From assembly GCA_010027295.1 (NCBI GenBank), contig RGVM01000042.1, forward strand, positions 1 to 10,579: a DNA stretch of 10,579 nt, given 5' to 3'. Shown piece by piece: positions 1-10,579 of this stretch. This DNA comes from Chitinophagia bacterium (lineage in GTDB: Bacteria; Bacteroidota; Bacteroidia; Chitinophagales; Chitinophagaceae). The notes under the pieces were generated by a model. That model was not told where the DNA came from, ran no database searches, and saw nothing but the letters and a program-made list of their open reading frames with translations. The position numbers and the translations under genes were made by a program. Numbering within the stretch: position 1 is the stretch's first letter; each line of letters opens with the position of its first letter.

Positions 1-897
1 GGCCACCATGGCGCGGCCCACGCCGCCTGCGTTGAGGTCCATGCCGCCACCGCCGCCGCCCTGGTTGAAGACACTGGCGTTGGAGTTGTTGAGGTTGCCC
101 GTCACGGAAAACTGTCGGTTGCCGTTGAAGATGTTGGTGTTCAGCGTCGCCTGGTAGCGGTCGCTGGTACCGTAGCCTCCCGTCGCCCGGCCGAAGACGC
201 CCTTGTTGCGCTCTTTCTTGATCTGGATGTTCAGGACCTTTTCAGGCTCGCCGTCCTTGATGCCGGAGATATTGGCCAGATCGCCGTAGTCGTCGATGAT
301 CTGCACCTTGTCCACGATGTCGGCCGGGAGCTCGCGGGTGGCCGCCTTGGGGTCGCCCCCGAAGAAGTCCTTGCCGTTCACCTTGACGCGGGTCACGCTC
401 TTGCCCTGGGCGGTGATATTGCCGCTCTTGTCGACCTCGATGCCGGGCAGCTTCTTCAGCAGGTCCTCCACCATCGAGTTGGGCTTGACCATGGACGAGT
501 CGATCTTGTATTCGACGGTATCCTCCTTGATGACAATCGGAGGTGTTGTGACGACCACCTCCTGCAGTGTGGTCACCGATGGCGTCATGACAATGGCGTC
601 GAGGCGTATGTCCTCGAGCGTGGCGGCGAAGCTGAAACTCTTCTCGGCGGCCGTGAAGCCAATGTTGGAGGCGACGATGGCGAACCTAGGGGAGGGCACA
701 CTCTTGAAGAGGAAGGCGCCGTTGTTGTTCGTCACGGCCCGCATCGTGTCGCGGGCACCGGGCGTGTACAGCTTGACATTGGCGCGGGGAAGGGCGGCGC
801 CGCTACTATCGACCAGCCGGCCGGTCACCTGACGGGAGACCTGGGCGGAGGCGGCCATGGAAACGAACAGCAGGAATGACGCGAGGATGTGCTTCAT
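1..897 (-). CDS. TonB-dependent-receptor-like outer-membrane protein, N-terminal 299 residues (cut by window edge)
   Basis: The minus-strand frame is open from ATG 897-895 to the window edge, giving 299 residues and no stop. Residues 1-18 form a signal peptide (basic MKH, then a hydrophobic stretch ending MAASA, cleavage before QVSRQ). Residues of about 22-105 look like a carboxypeptidase-regulatory-like domain (VTGRLVDSSGAALPRANVKL, then NNNGAFLFKSV). EVVVTTPP near residue 115 leads into a plug domain with LLKKLPGIEVDKSG, RVKVNGKDFFGGDP and the hallmark IIDDYGDLANISGIKDGEPE. This is followed by LNIQIKKE and the first barrel strands (GRATGGYGTSDRYQATLNTN), then a glycine-rich run. This architecture is known from Bacteroidota outer-membrane beta-barrel proteins related to TonB-dependent receptors. 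It is not a typical SusC. Substrate is unknown. The bulk of the barrel lies outside the window. It is transcribed divergently from secA. Confidence 0.92.
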   Translation of the reverse strand, partial: MKHILASFLLFVSMAASAQVSRQVTGRLVDSSGAALPRANVKLYTPGARDTMRAVTNNNGAFLFKSVPSPRFAIVASNIGFTAAEKSFSFAATLEDIRLDAIVMTPSVTTLQEVVVTTPPIVIKEDTVEYKIDSSMVKPNSMVEDLLKKLPGIEVDKSGNITAQGKSVTRVKVNGKDFFGGDPKAATRELPADIVDKVQIIDDYGDLANISGIKDGEPEKVLNIQIKKERNKGVFGRATGGYGTSDRYQATLNTNIFNGNRQFSVTGNLNNSNASVFNQGGGGGGMDLNAGGVGRAMVA

Positions 898-1021
898 GAA
901 ACGGATTCTGTATCAGGTGAGATGCCCTTGTCCGGGATTTCCTTTGCGGAAGGGTGAAAATAGTGCCGGACGGCGCCGACCGTCTTCCAGAAGGCGGAGG
1001 GCCATTTTCGGAGGTTGGGAT

Positions 1022-1044
1022 GTTGTCCGGCCATATAAGACAAC
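1022..1044. repeat. 6-bp inverted repeat, possible operator
   Basis: GTTGTC at 1022-1027 is matched by its exact reverse complement GACAAC at 1039-1044, with an 11-base AT-containing spacer (CGGCCATATAA). It lies between the divergent receptor and secA genes, about 50 bases upstream of the secA -7 box. Six base pairs can occur by chance at this scale, so function is only a guess. Confidence 0.25.
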
Positions 1045-1071
1045 CGGGGAGGCGAAAGGTTTACCGCCCGC

Positions 1072-1123
1072 ATGGGTCATGCCGAGTCCTTACCTTTGCA
1101 CTCCGACAGACGCTATGACCCAT
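1072..1123. repeat. Perfect 9-bp inverted repeat bracketing the secA -7 box
   Basis: ATGGGTCAT at 1072-1080 has its exact reverse complement ATGACCCAT at 1115-1123. The 34-base interval contains the TACCTTTG box at 1091-1098. Centre-to-centre distance is 43 bases, close to four turns of B-DNA, which would put both half-sites on the same face of the helix. This would suit a regulator that loops or bridges across the promoter. An RNA hairpin is less likely because the left arm lies upstream of the predicted transcription start (about 1104). Confidence 0.45.
1091..1098 (+). promoter_or_regulatory. Probable secA promoter, -7 box TACCTTTG
   Basis: TACCTTTG matches the Bacteroidota TAnnTTTG -7 consensus exactly. 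No TTG/TTTG is seen at the usual 17-23 base spacing upstream (about 1067-1073 reads CCCGCAT), so the -33 element is weak or absent. Transcription would begin near 1104, leaving a 5' untranslated region of about 75 bases before the secA start at 1180. Confidence 0.55.
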
Positions 1124-1179
1124 ACGGTCGCAAGACCCGTGCGTCGGTGGCCCTCGTCGGCTCGACAACCCCTCCAAGC

Positions 1180-4509
<3,330 letters not shown>

Positions 4510-4520
4510 CCCGAAACAGC

Positions 4521-4539
4521 CGGCCTCCAGCCGCTTTTT
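4521..4539 (+). terminator. Weak candidate intrinsic terminator after secA
   Basis: CGGC (4521-4524), a five-base loop CTCCA and GCCG (4530-4533) form a short GC stem followed directly by CTTTTT (4534-4539), eleven bases past the secA stop. The stem is only 4 bp, so termination would be partial at best. The T run may instead belong to the next promoter. Confidence 0.28.
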
Positions 4540-4573
4540 GGCAAAACCTTGTACACCCTACCGCATACCTTTA
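4537..4573 (+). promoter_or_regulatory. Probable promoter of the SPOR-domain gene
   Basis: TACCTTTA at 4566-4573 is one base from the TAnnTTTG -7 consensus. Upstream candidates for the -33 element are TTTG at 4537-4540 (spacer 25, slightly long) and TTG at 4549-4551 (spacer 14, short), so that partner is ambiguous. The start codon at 4578 follows the box by only four bases, implying a leaderless or nearly leaderless transcript. Confidence 0.5.
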
Positions 4574-4577
4574 GCAT

Positions 4578-5012
4578 ATGCGCGTGAAACAACTCCTGCC
4601 GGCCCTGCTGCTCCTGTTGACGGCCTCCACCCCGATTATGGGCCAAACCGTATCCATCACCCGGGACCCACGCCTCGACATGCTCCTGCGGCGCCAGACC
4701 GAAGTCAACCGCGAGGCCGAGAAGCTAAGCATCAAGACGGGCCCCGGTTTCCGTGTCATGGTGGTCAATACAAACGACCGCACTAAGGCCATGGAGGTGA
4801 AGTCGCGGATGATGTCGGAGTTCCCGGACCACAAGACATATCTCCTCTACCAGTCGCCCTATTTCAAGATCATGGTCGGCAACCTCCGCGCAAGGCCCGA
4901 AGCAGAGGAACTGCGCGGTAAAATCCTGAAGATCTACCCCACGGGCGTGATGGTCGTGCCCTCGAACATCGAATATCGGATCGACAGGGACGAACTGAAT
5001 ACTGGCAACTGA
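4578..5012 (+). CDS. Small secreted SPOR-domain protein
   Basis: The product is 144 residues. Residues 1-22 are a signal peptide (MRVK, a leucine-rich core, then STPIMG before QTVSI), so the mature protein should be periplasmic or envelope-associated. A short charged helical segment (about 28-50, RLDMLLRRQTEVNREAEKL) leads to one SPOR-like repeat at about 57-130: GFRVMVVNTNDR, a helix, then YFKIMVGNLRARPEAEELR and a second helix with GVMVVPS. SPOR domains are known to bind glycan strands of peptidoglycan lacking stem peptides, often at division or remodelling sites; whether this one does is inferred. No catalytic domain is attached, so it is probably a binding or accessory factor. It lies 68 bases after secA with its own promoter box. 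The ATG is chosen because it begins the signal peptide exactly. Confidence 0.85.
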   Translation: MRVKQLLPALLLLLTASTPIMGQTVSITRDPRLDMLLRRQTEVNREAEKLSIKTGPGFRVMVVNTNDRTKAMEVKSRMMSEFPDHKTYLLYQSPYFKIMVGNLRARPEAEELRGKILKIYPTGVMVVPSNIEYRIDRDELNTGN

Positions 5013-5038
5013 AGACCCGGCTCCCCGACAGCCTTTCG

Positions 5039-5053
5039 ATGCAGCCGCTGCAT
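5039..5053. repeat. 15-bp palindrome upstream of the amidohydrolase promoter
   Basis: ATGCAGC, one central C, then GCTGCAT form a perfect 7+1+7 palindrome. It ends 12 bases before the TTTG -33 element at 5066, a usual place for an activator or repressor site. It could also be a short hairpin in read-through mRNA from the upstream gene, though a one-base loop is unfavourable. No regulator gene is present in the window to pair with it. Confidence 0.4.
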
Positions 5054-5065
5054 ACGACGGCCGGA

Positions 5066-5097
5066 TTTGCAACTCGCCTCCACGAGGTGTACCTTCG
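5066..5097 (+). promoter_or_regulatory. Bacteroidota-type promoter of the M20 amidohydrolase gene
   Basis: TTTG at 5066-5069 and TACCTTCG at 5090-5097 are separated by 20 bases, matching the known TTTG/TAnnTTTG architecture with one mismatch in the -7 box. This is the most complete promoter in the window. The predicted transcription start falls at or next to the ATG at 5102, so the mRNA is probably leaderless, and the upstream in-frame ATG at 5039 would not be transcribed. Confidence 0.6.
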
Positions 5098-5101
5098 CGC
5101 C

Positions 5102-6289
5102 ATGCTGGCCCACCGGATACGGGAGATGGCGGCGGTCTGGGAAGAGGAGGGTGTTCGCATCCGACGAACCCTGCACGCTAACCCCGAACTCAGCTACCAG
5201 GAACACGAGACCTCTGCACTCGTACGCCGCCATCTGCAGGAATGGGGCATCCCACATGCCACCATGGCGGGGACCGGCGTGGTGGGCCTCCTGCACGGCA
5301 AGGACCCCGACAGCCGGGTAGTGGCCCTCAGGGCCGACATGGACGCACTCCCCATCCTCGAAGAGAACAACGTGCCCTACCGCTCCACCCGCGAGGGTGT
5401 GATGCACGCCTGCGGACACGATGTGCACACGACATGCCTCCTCGGGGCCGCCCGCATCCTGCACACCCTGCGCGACGAATGGAAGGGCACCGTCAAGCTC
5501 GTCTTCCAGCCCGGGGAGGAGAAGAACCCCGGCGGCGCCAGCCTCATGATCTGCGAGGGCGTGCTTGAAAACCCCAGGCCCGAAGCCATCTTCGGCATGC
5601 ACGTCAACCCCCAGCTCGAAGTCGGGAATGTCAGCTTCCGCAGCGGAAAAGTGATGGCCAGCGCCGATGAGATCTACATCACCGTCAGGGGCGCGGGCGG
5701 ACACGCAGCGGCACCCCACTGGACGACCGACACGATCCTCGTCGCCTCCCACATCGTGACCTCCCTCCAGCAGGTCGTCAGTCGCAACAGCTCGCCCTTC
5801 TCCCCCTCCGTCCTCTCCATCTGCTCCATCCAGGGAGGGCACACCACCAATGTCATCCCCTCCGAAGTGCGCCTGATGGGCACTTTCCGCGCCATGGACG
5901 AGGAATGGAGGTTCCGCGCACACGGGATCATCCGACGCCAGGTGACGGCCATCGCAGAGGCCATGGGCGCCGAAGTCGACCTCCACATCGACGTGGGCTA
6001 CCCCGGCGTGCACAACCATGAGGGATTGCATGCCATCGCCCGCTCCCTGGCGGACGACTACATGGGCCCAGCCAGGGTCGGAGAGACAGAACTGCGGATG
6101 GGGGCCGAGGACTTCGGCTTCTACACGCAGCACATCCCCGGCTGCTTCTTCCGCCTCGGCACCGCAAATGCTTCCAAAGGCATCACCCATGGCGTCCATA
6201 CGCCCAGGTTCGATATCGACGAATCCGCCATCCCCATCGGTACAGGACTGATGGCATGGCTCGGTGCCTCCGCCGCCCTACCAGGATGA
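5102..6289 (+). CDS. M20-family amidohydrolase (N-acyl-amino-acid / IAA-amino-acid hydrolase-like)
   Basis: The product is a 395-residue cytosolic dinuclear-metal hydrolase that should cleave an N-acyl or amide bond of an amino-acid conjugate. No signal peptide is seen. Family motifs in order: RRTLHANPELSYQE, LRADMDALPILEENN, HACGHDVHTTCLLGAARIL with probable ligands C104 and H106, FQPGEEK with E139/E140 (catalytic base and metal ligand), GMHV with H167, the dimerisation-domain signature RGAGGHAAAPH, GGHTTNVIPSEVRLMGTFR, MGAEDFGFY, and THGVHTPRFDIDE with H366 as the likely last ligand. All are intact. Hippurate, indole-acetyl-amino-acid and N-acetyl-diaminopimelate hydrolases share this fold and cannot be told apart here. 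ATG 5102 (MLAHRIREMAAVWEEEG) fits family N-termini and the promoter; an in-frame ATG at 5039 adds 21 unlike residues and contains the promoter. Confidence 0.92.
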   Translation: MLAHRIREMAAVWEEEGVRIRRTLHANPELSYQEHETSALVRRHLQEWGIPHATMAGTGVVGLLHGKDPDSRVVALRADMDALPILEENNVPYRSTREGVMHACGHDVHTTCLLGAARILHTLRDEWKGTVKLVFQPGEEKNPGGASLMICEGVLENPRPEAIFGMHVNPQLEVGNVSFRSGKVMASADEIYITVRGAGGHAAAPHWTTDTILVASHIVTSLQQVVSRNSSPFSPSVLSICSIQGGHTTNVIPSEVRLMGTFRAMDEEWRFRAHGIIRRQVTAIAEAMGAEVDLHIDVGYPGVHNHEGLHAIARSLADDYMGPARVGETELRMGAEDFGFYTQHIPGCFFRLGTANASKGITHGVHTPRFDIDESAIPIGTGLMAWLGASAALPG

Positions 6290-6292
6290 ACG

Positions 6293-6331
6293 GAGCGCCA
6301 AACGGGCACCCCCGTATGATGGGCGCTCTTT
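6293..6331 (+). terminator. Nested stem-loop between the amidohydrolase and maeB, candidate terminator or leader structure
   Basis: GAGCGCC (6293-6299) pairs with GGCGCTC (6322-6328). Inside it ACGGG (6302-6306) pairs with CCCGT (6311-6315) around the loop CACC. The structure starts three bases after the amidohydrolase stop and is followed by TTTC, a poor T tract. It could end the upstream transcript or remain as a structured element ahead of maeB, whose start is 25 bases downstream. I see no clear -7 box in this gap. Confidence 0.4.
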
Positions 6332-6353
6332 CAGGTACACACAAAAAGAACAC

Positions 6354-8660
<2,307 letters not shown>

Positions 8661-8697
8661 TCCGACATTGGCGGAAGAGTGGGAACATCCATAGCTG

Positions 8698-9735
8698 ATG
8701 GAGTACATCTCACGCAAGAAGCCCCACTATCCGGTCAGTCCGGCCTTCGGGAAATACCTTACCCGTCACGGCAGGACTGTCCCCCTTCCCGTGTCGTACG
8801 ACATGCTGCGCGACTTCCGCGAGTCGGTCATCCTGTACGATCACGAAGGCCGGGACACCCTGTGGGAGACGGTCTTCCACCCTCCCTCCGTGACGGAAGA
8901 AATCCACCGAGGGTTGAAGCGGACCTACTCGCTCCTGAAGTCAACCGGCTACACACAGGCGGAGGAACACCTCCATGTGGAACGCATCGATTTCTGCGTC
9001 TTCGGAAACTCCAAACCCTTCCGCATCCGTATCGTGAACACCTACAACGAGGTGCACGACTATTTCTACGTGAAGGTCGCTGACGCCTCCCGCATCTGGG
9101 GTCTCGAACTGGAGCACCTGCTATCCCCCTACCGCATCAACTACCTGGTCGACGGGCGTACGCTCATAGAGGAACACATCGCCGGTGTGCCCGGCGACGT
9201 GTTCGCGGCGGGCCACATCGACAGACGCGAGTTCAACCCCAGGCGCATCGCCAAGGAGTTCGTCAAGTTCAACGAACGCTGCTTCATGCGCCTGCTCGGC
9301 GACATGCGCAGCTACAATTTCGTCTTCGACATCGCAAGGGACTTCGACGACATACAGTTTCGGATCCGCGCCATCGACTTCGATCAACAGTCCTATGAGG
9401 GTCGGAAGAATGTTTACCTGCCACAGTTCTTCAAGGAGAACGGGGGCTTCGTGTCGCAAGTCTCGGAATTGCTCCACCCTGACGTCATCACACAGTACCA
9501 GATGGAGGAGCGCTCGCTCTTCCACCGCCGCGTTCGGGGTGAGTACCACCGGCTCAGCGATCTGCAGCGGGCCCTCGCGCAAGAGCCCTTCTCCACCTCT
9601 GAGAAGATCGACGGACTTCGCCGGGAGCTGGCCGATTACCACCATCGCGACGGCTTCCTGAAATGTACCACCATGCCGCAGCTGCTGCATTTGCACATCA
9701 AATGCTTCGTGAAGATGGACCTCCGGAAAGCCTGA
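8698..9735 (+). CDS. Uncharacterised 345-residue protein with protein-kinase-like core residues
   Basis: No signal peptide or membrane segment is visible, so it is probably cytosolic. I do not recognise a named family. The middle resembles a divergent protein-kinase-like or aminoglycoside-phosphotransferase fold. A beta-rich stretch (about 100-128) ends in FYVKVAD with Lys126, followed by a helix with Glu137/Glu139. A hinge-like LIEEHIAGVPGDVF lies at 156-169. Then comes GDMRSYNFVF with Asp202 and Asn207 five apart, as in the HGDxxxxN catalytic loop, and after 20 residues IDFD with Asp227, like the metal-binding DFG/DFD. The usual His before GD is Leu200, and no glycine-rich loop is seen. The flanks (1-95 and 235-345) are rich in basic and aromatic residues. 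It starts 37 bases after maeB and ends 39 bases before mlaE. ATG 8698 is the natural start; no clear promoter precedes it. Confidence 0.85.
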   Translation: MEYISRKKPHYPVSPAFGKYLTRHGRTVPLPVSYDMLRDFRESVILYDHEGRDTLWETVFHPPSVTEEIHRGLKRTYSLLKSTGYTQAEEHLHVERIDFCVFGNSKPFRIRIVNTYNEVHDYFYVKVADASRIWGLELEHLLSPYRINYLVDGRTLIEEHIAGVPGDVFAAGHIDRREFNPRRIAKEFVKFNERCFMRLLGDMRSYNFVFDIARDFDDIQFRIRAIDFDQQSYEGRKNVYLPQFFKENGGFVSQVSELLHPDVITQYQMEERSLFHRRVRGEYHRLSDLQRALAQEPFSTSEKIDGLRRELADYHHRDGFLKCTTMPQLLHLHIKCFVKMDLRKA

Positions 9736-9746
9736 CCGAAATCCCT

Positions 9747-9754
9747 TACTTTTG
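9747..9754 (+). promoter_or_regulatory. Probable mlaE promoter, -7 box TACTTTTG
   Basis: TACTTTTG is an exact match to TAnnTTTG. No TTG is found at the standard distance upstream, where the sequence is still the end of the preceding gene (GACCTCCGG). Transcription would begin near 9760, giving a leader of about 15 bases before ATG 9775. Confidence 0.5.
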
Positions 9755-9774
9755 AATCAAACGACGGGTTGCAC

Positions 9775-10515
9775 ATGAACTTCTTCCGGCATTTCGGCGC
9801 CTTCCTCCTGATGCTGCGGGGCATGTTCACCAAACCCGAGAATCCACGCATGTACTGGAAGGAGCTCATGCACCAGTGCAATGAGCTCGGCATCGGGTCC
9901 CTCGGCATCGTGGCCATCATATCCGTCTTCATCGGAGCCGTCTCCACTGTGCAGACGGCCTACCAGCTCGTCAGCCCACTCGTCCCCATCTCCACCATCG
10001 CTCAGATCGTGCGAGACACCGTCATCCTCGAGTTCGCCCCCACGCTTTCCTGCATCGTCCTCGCCGGCGTGATCGGCAGCAAGATCGCTAGCGAACTCGG
10101 TAACATGCGCGTCAGCGAACAGATAGATGCACTCGAGACGATGGGCATCAACACCCGTGCCTACCTCATCATGCCCAAGATACTCGCATGCCTGATGATG
10201 ATACCGCTACTCGTGGTCATCGCAATGGTCGTGGGCATGTGGGGCGGACGCTTCGCAGGACAGGCCGCCGGGATCATGTCCTACGAGATCTTCGACCGCG
10301 GCCTGCTCAAGGAATTCATCCCCTTCAACGTGACCTTCGCCCTCACCAAGGCCTATACCTTCGCCTTCATCATCTCAGCCATACCCGCCTACTACGGATA
10401 CCACGTCAAGGGCGGGGCGCTCGAGATAGGTCAGTCGAGCACCCGGGCCGTCGTCACCAGCTGTATCACCGTGCTGCTGGCCGACTACCTGCTGGCCGCA
10501 CTCCTGCTCGACTAG
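9775..10515 (+). CDS. mlaE: MlaE-family ABC transporter permease
   Basis: This is the inner-membrane permease of the Mla-type lipid transport system, which with an MlaF ATPase and an MlaD (MCE) protein moves phospholipids between inner and outer membranes. The product is 246 residues. After an amphipathic N-terminus (MNFFRHFGAFLLMLRGMF) come hydrophobic helices at about 40-60 (IGSLGIVAIISVFIGAVSTV), 80-105, 130-160 (IMPKILACLMMIPLLVVIAM) and 185-245. The conserved cytoplasmic coupling motif ELGNMRVSEQIDALETMGI lies at 107-125 with the EQIDAL core at 115-120. TAYQL after the first helix and KGGALEIGQSSTRAVV near the end are also typical. ATG 9775 is preferred over an in-frame TTG at 9769, which adds only two residues. 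The ATPase gene expected next would begin at or past the window edge. Confidence 0.93.
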   Translation: MNFFRHFGAFLLMLRGMFTKPENPRMYWKELMHQCNELGIGSLGIVAIISVFIGAVSTVQTAYQLVSPLVPISTIAQIVRDTVILEFAPTLSCIVLAGVIGSKIASELGNMRVSEQIDALETMGINTRAYLIMPKILACLMMIPLLVVIAMVVGMWGGRFAGQAAGIMSYEIFDRGLLKEFIPFNVTFALTKAYTFAFIISAIPAYYGYHVKGGALEIGQSSTRAVVTSCITVLLADYLLAALLLD

Positions 10516-10552
10516 CACCGGAAAGGGCGCCCCACCAAGGGCCATATGGTAA

Positions 10553-10579
10553 ATGACAGGTGATAGGTTACGGATCATT
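10553..10579 (+). CDS. Possible start of a downstream gene (only 9 codons visible)
   Basis: ATG at 10553 opens a frame to the window edge reading MTGDRLRII. It begins 37 bases after the mlaE stop on the same strand, where family gene order would predict an MlaF ATPase. Nine codons are too few to identify anything, and the real start may lie beyond the window. Confidence 0.25.

Larger units (their letters stand above)
898..1179. other. Divergent intergenic region between the receptor gene and secA
   Basis: These 282 bases separate two divergent start codons and should hold both promoters. On the plus strand a TACCTTTG box lies at 1091-1098. Two dyads are visible (1022-1044 and 1072/1115). For the minus-strand receptor I find no convincing TAnnTTTG box; the nearest is TATTTTCA on the minus strand (plus positions 955-962), two mismatches away and without a clear -33 partner. 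Open frames crossing this region (for example plus-strand 857-1234) have no protein-like features and I treat them as non-coding. Confidence 0.6.

Noticed and set aside
296..832. 178-codon plus-strand frame opposite the receptor gene
   Set aside because: The minus strand encodes a continuous receptor N-terminus with signal peptide and plug motifs across the whole interval; the plus-strand product is Ser/Thr-rich shadow sequence.
1072..1179. 36-residue N-terminal extension of SecA from ATG 1072
   Set aside because: Not SecA-like, and the ATG sits upstream of the predicted transcription start; it is part of an inverted repeat rather than a start codon.
4934..6199. 421-codon open frame on the minus strand over the amidohydrolase
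   Set aside because: Antisense shadow of a gene whose full set of M20 motifs is on the plus strand; the translation shows no recognisable protein features.
6264..6353. GTG start for the malic enzyme at 6264
   Set aside because: It lies within the last codons of the amidohydrolase gene and adds 30 non-conserved residues; ATG 6354 matches family N-termini.

Overview
The window looks like a chromosomal segment of a GC-rich member of the Bacteroidota. Four things point there. The minus-strand gene at the left edge is an outer-membrane receptor with a carboxypeptidase-regulatory-like domain and a plug, of the kind typical of this phylum. SecA is long (1109 residues) and carries the N-terminal insertion seen in Bacteroidota. 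Shine-Dalgarno sequences are weak or absent. Several genes are preceded by TAnnTTTG-like boxes (TACCTTTG, TACCTTTA, TACCTTCG, TACTTTTG), the -7 element of the Bacteroidota housekeeping sigma factor. I cannot name a genus; the GC content is high by eye for the phylum.

Layout: bases 1-897 hold the 5' part of a TonB-dependent-receptor-like gene on the minus strand, cut by the window edge. A 282-base divergent intergenic region (898-1179) separates it from plus-strand genes that fill the rest: secA (1180-4509), a small secreted SPOR-domain protein (4578-5012), an M20 amidohydrolase (5102-6289), maeB-type malic enzyme (6354-8660), an uncharacterised 345-residue protein (8698-9735) and an MlaE-family ABC permease (9775-10515). 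A possible first few codons of another gene sit at the right edge. Intergenic gaps are 37-89 bases. Several contain recognisable promoter boxes, so this is a run of co-directional genes with internal promoters rather than one strict operon.

The genes do not form one pathway. SecA drives export across the inner membrane, which the receptor and the SPOR protein need. MlaE belongs to outer-membrane lipid transport. The amidohydrolase and malic enzyme are metabolic. It is mostly an ordinary core-genome region; I see no mobile element, CRISPR array, RNA gene or defence island.

Points worth a second look: the 345-residue protein carries a spaced set of residues resembling the catalytic core of the protein-kinase-like/aminoglycoside-phosphotransferase fold and sits just before mlaE. 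The SPOR and amidohydrolase genes both have the start codon exactly four bases after the -7 box, which suggests leaderless mRNAs. A perfect 9-bp inverted repeat brackets the secA -7 box. A 15-bp palindrome lies just upstream of the amidohydrolase promoter. A nested hairpin fills the gap before maeB.
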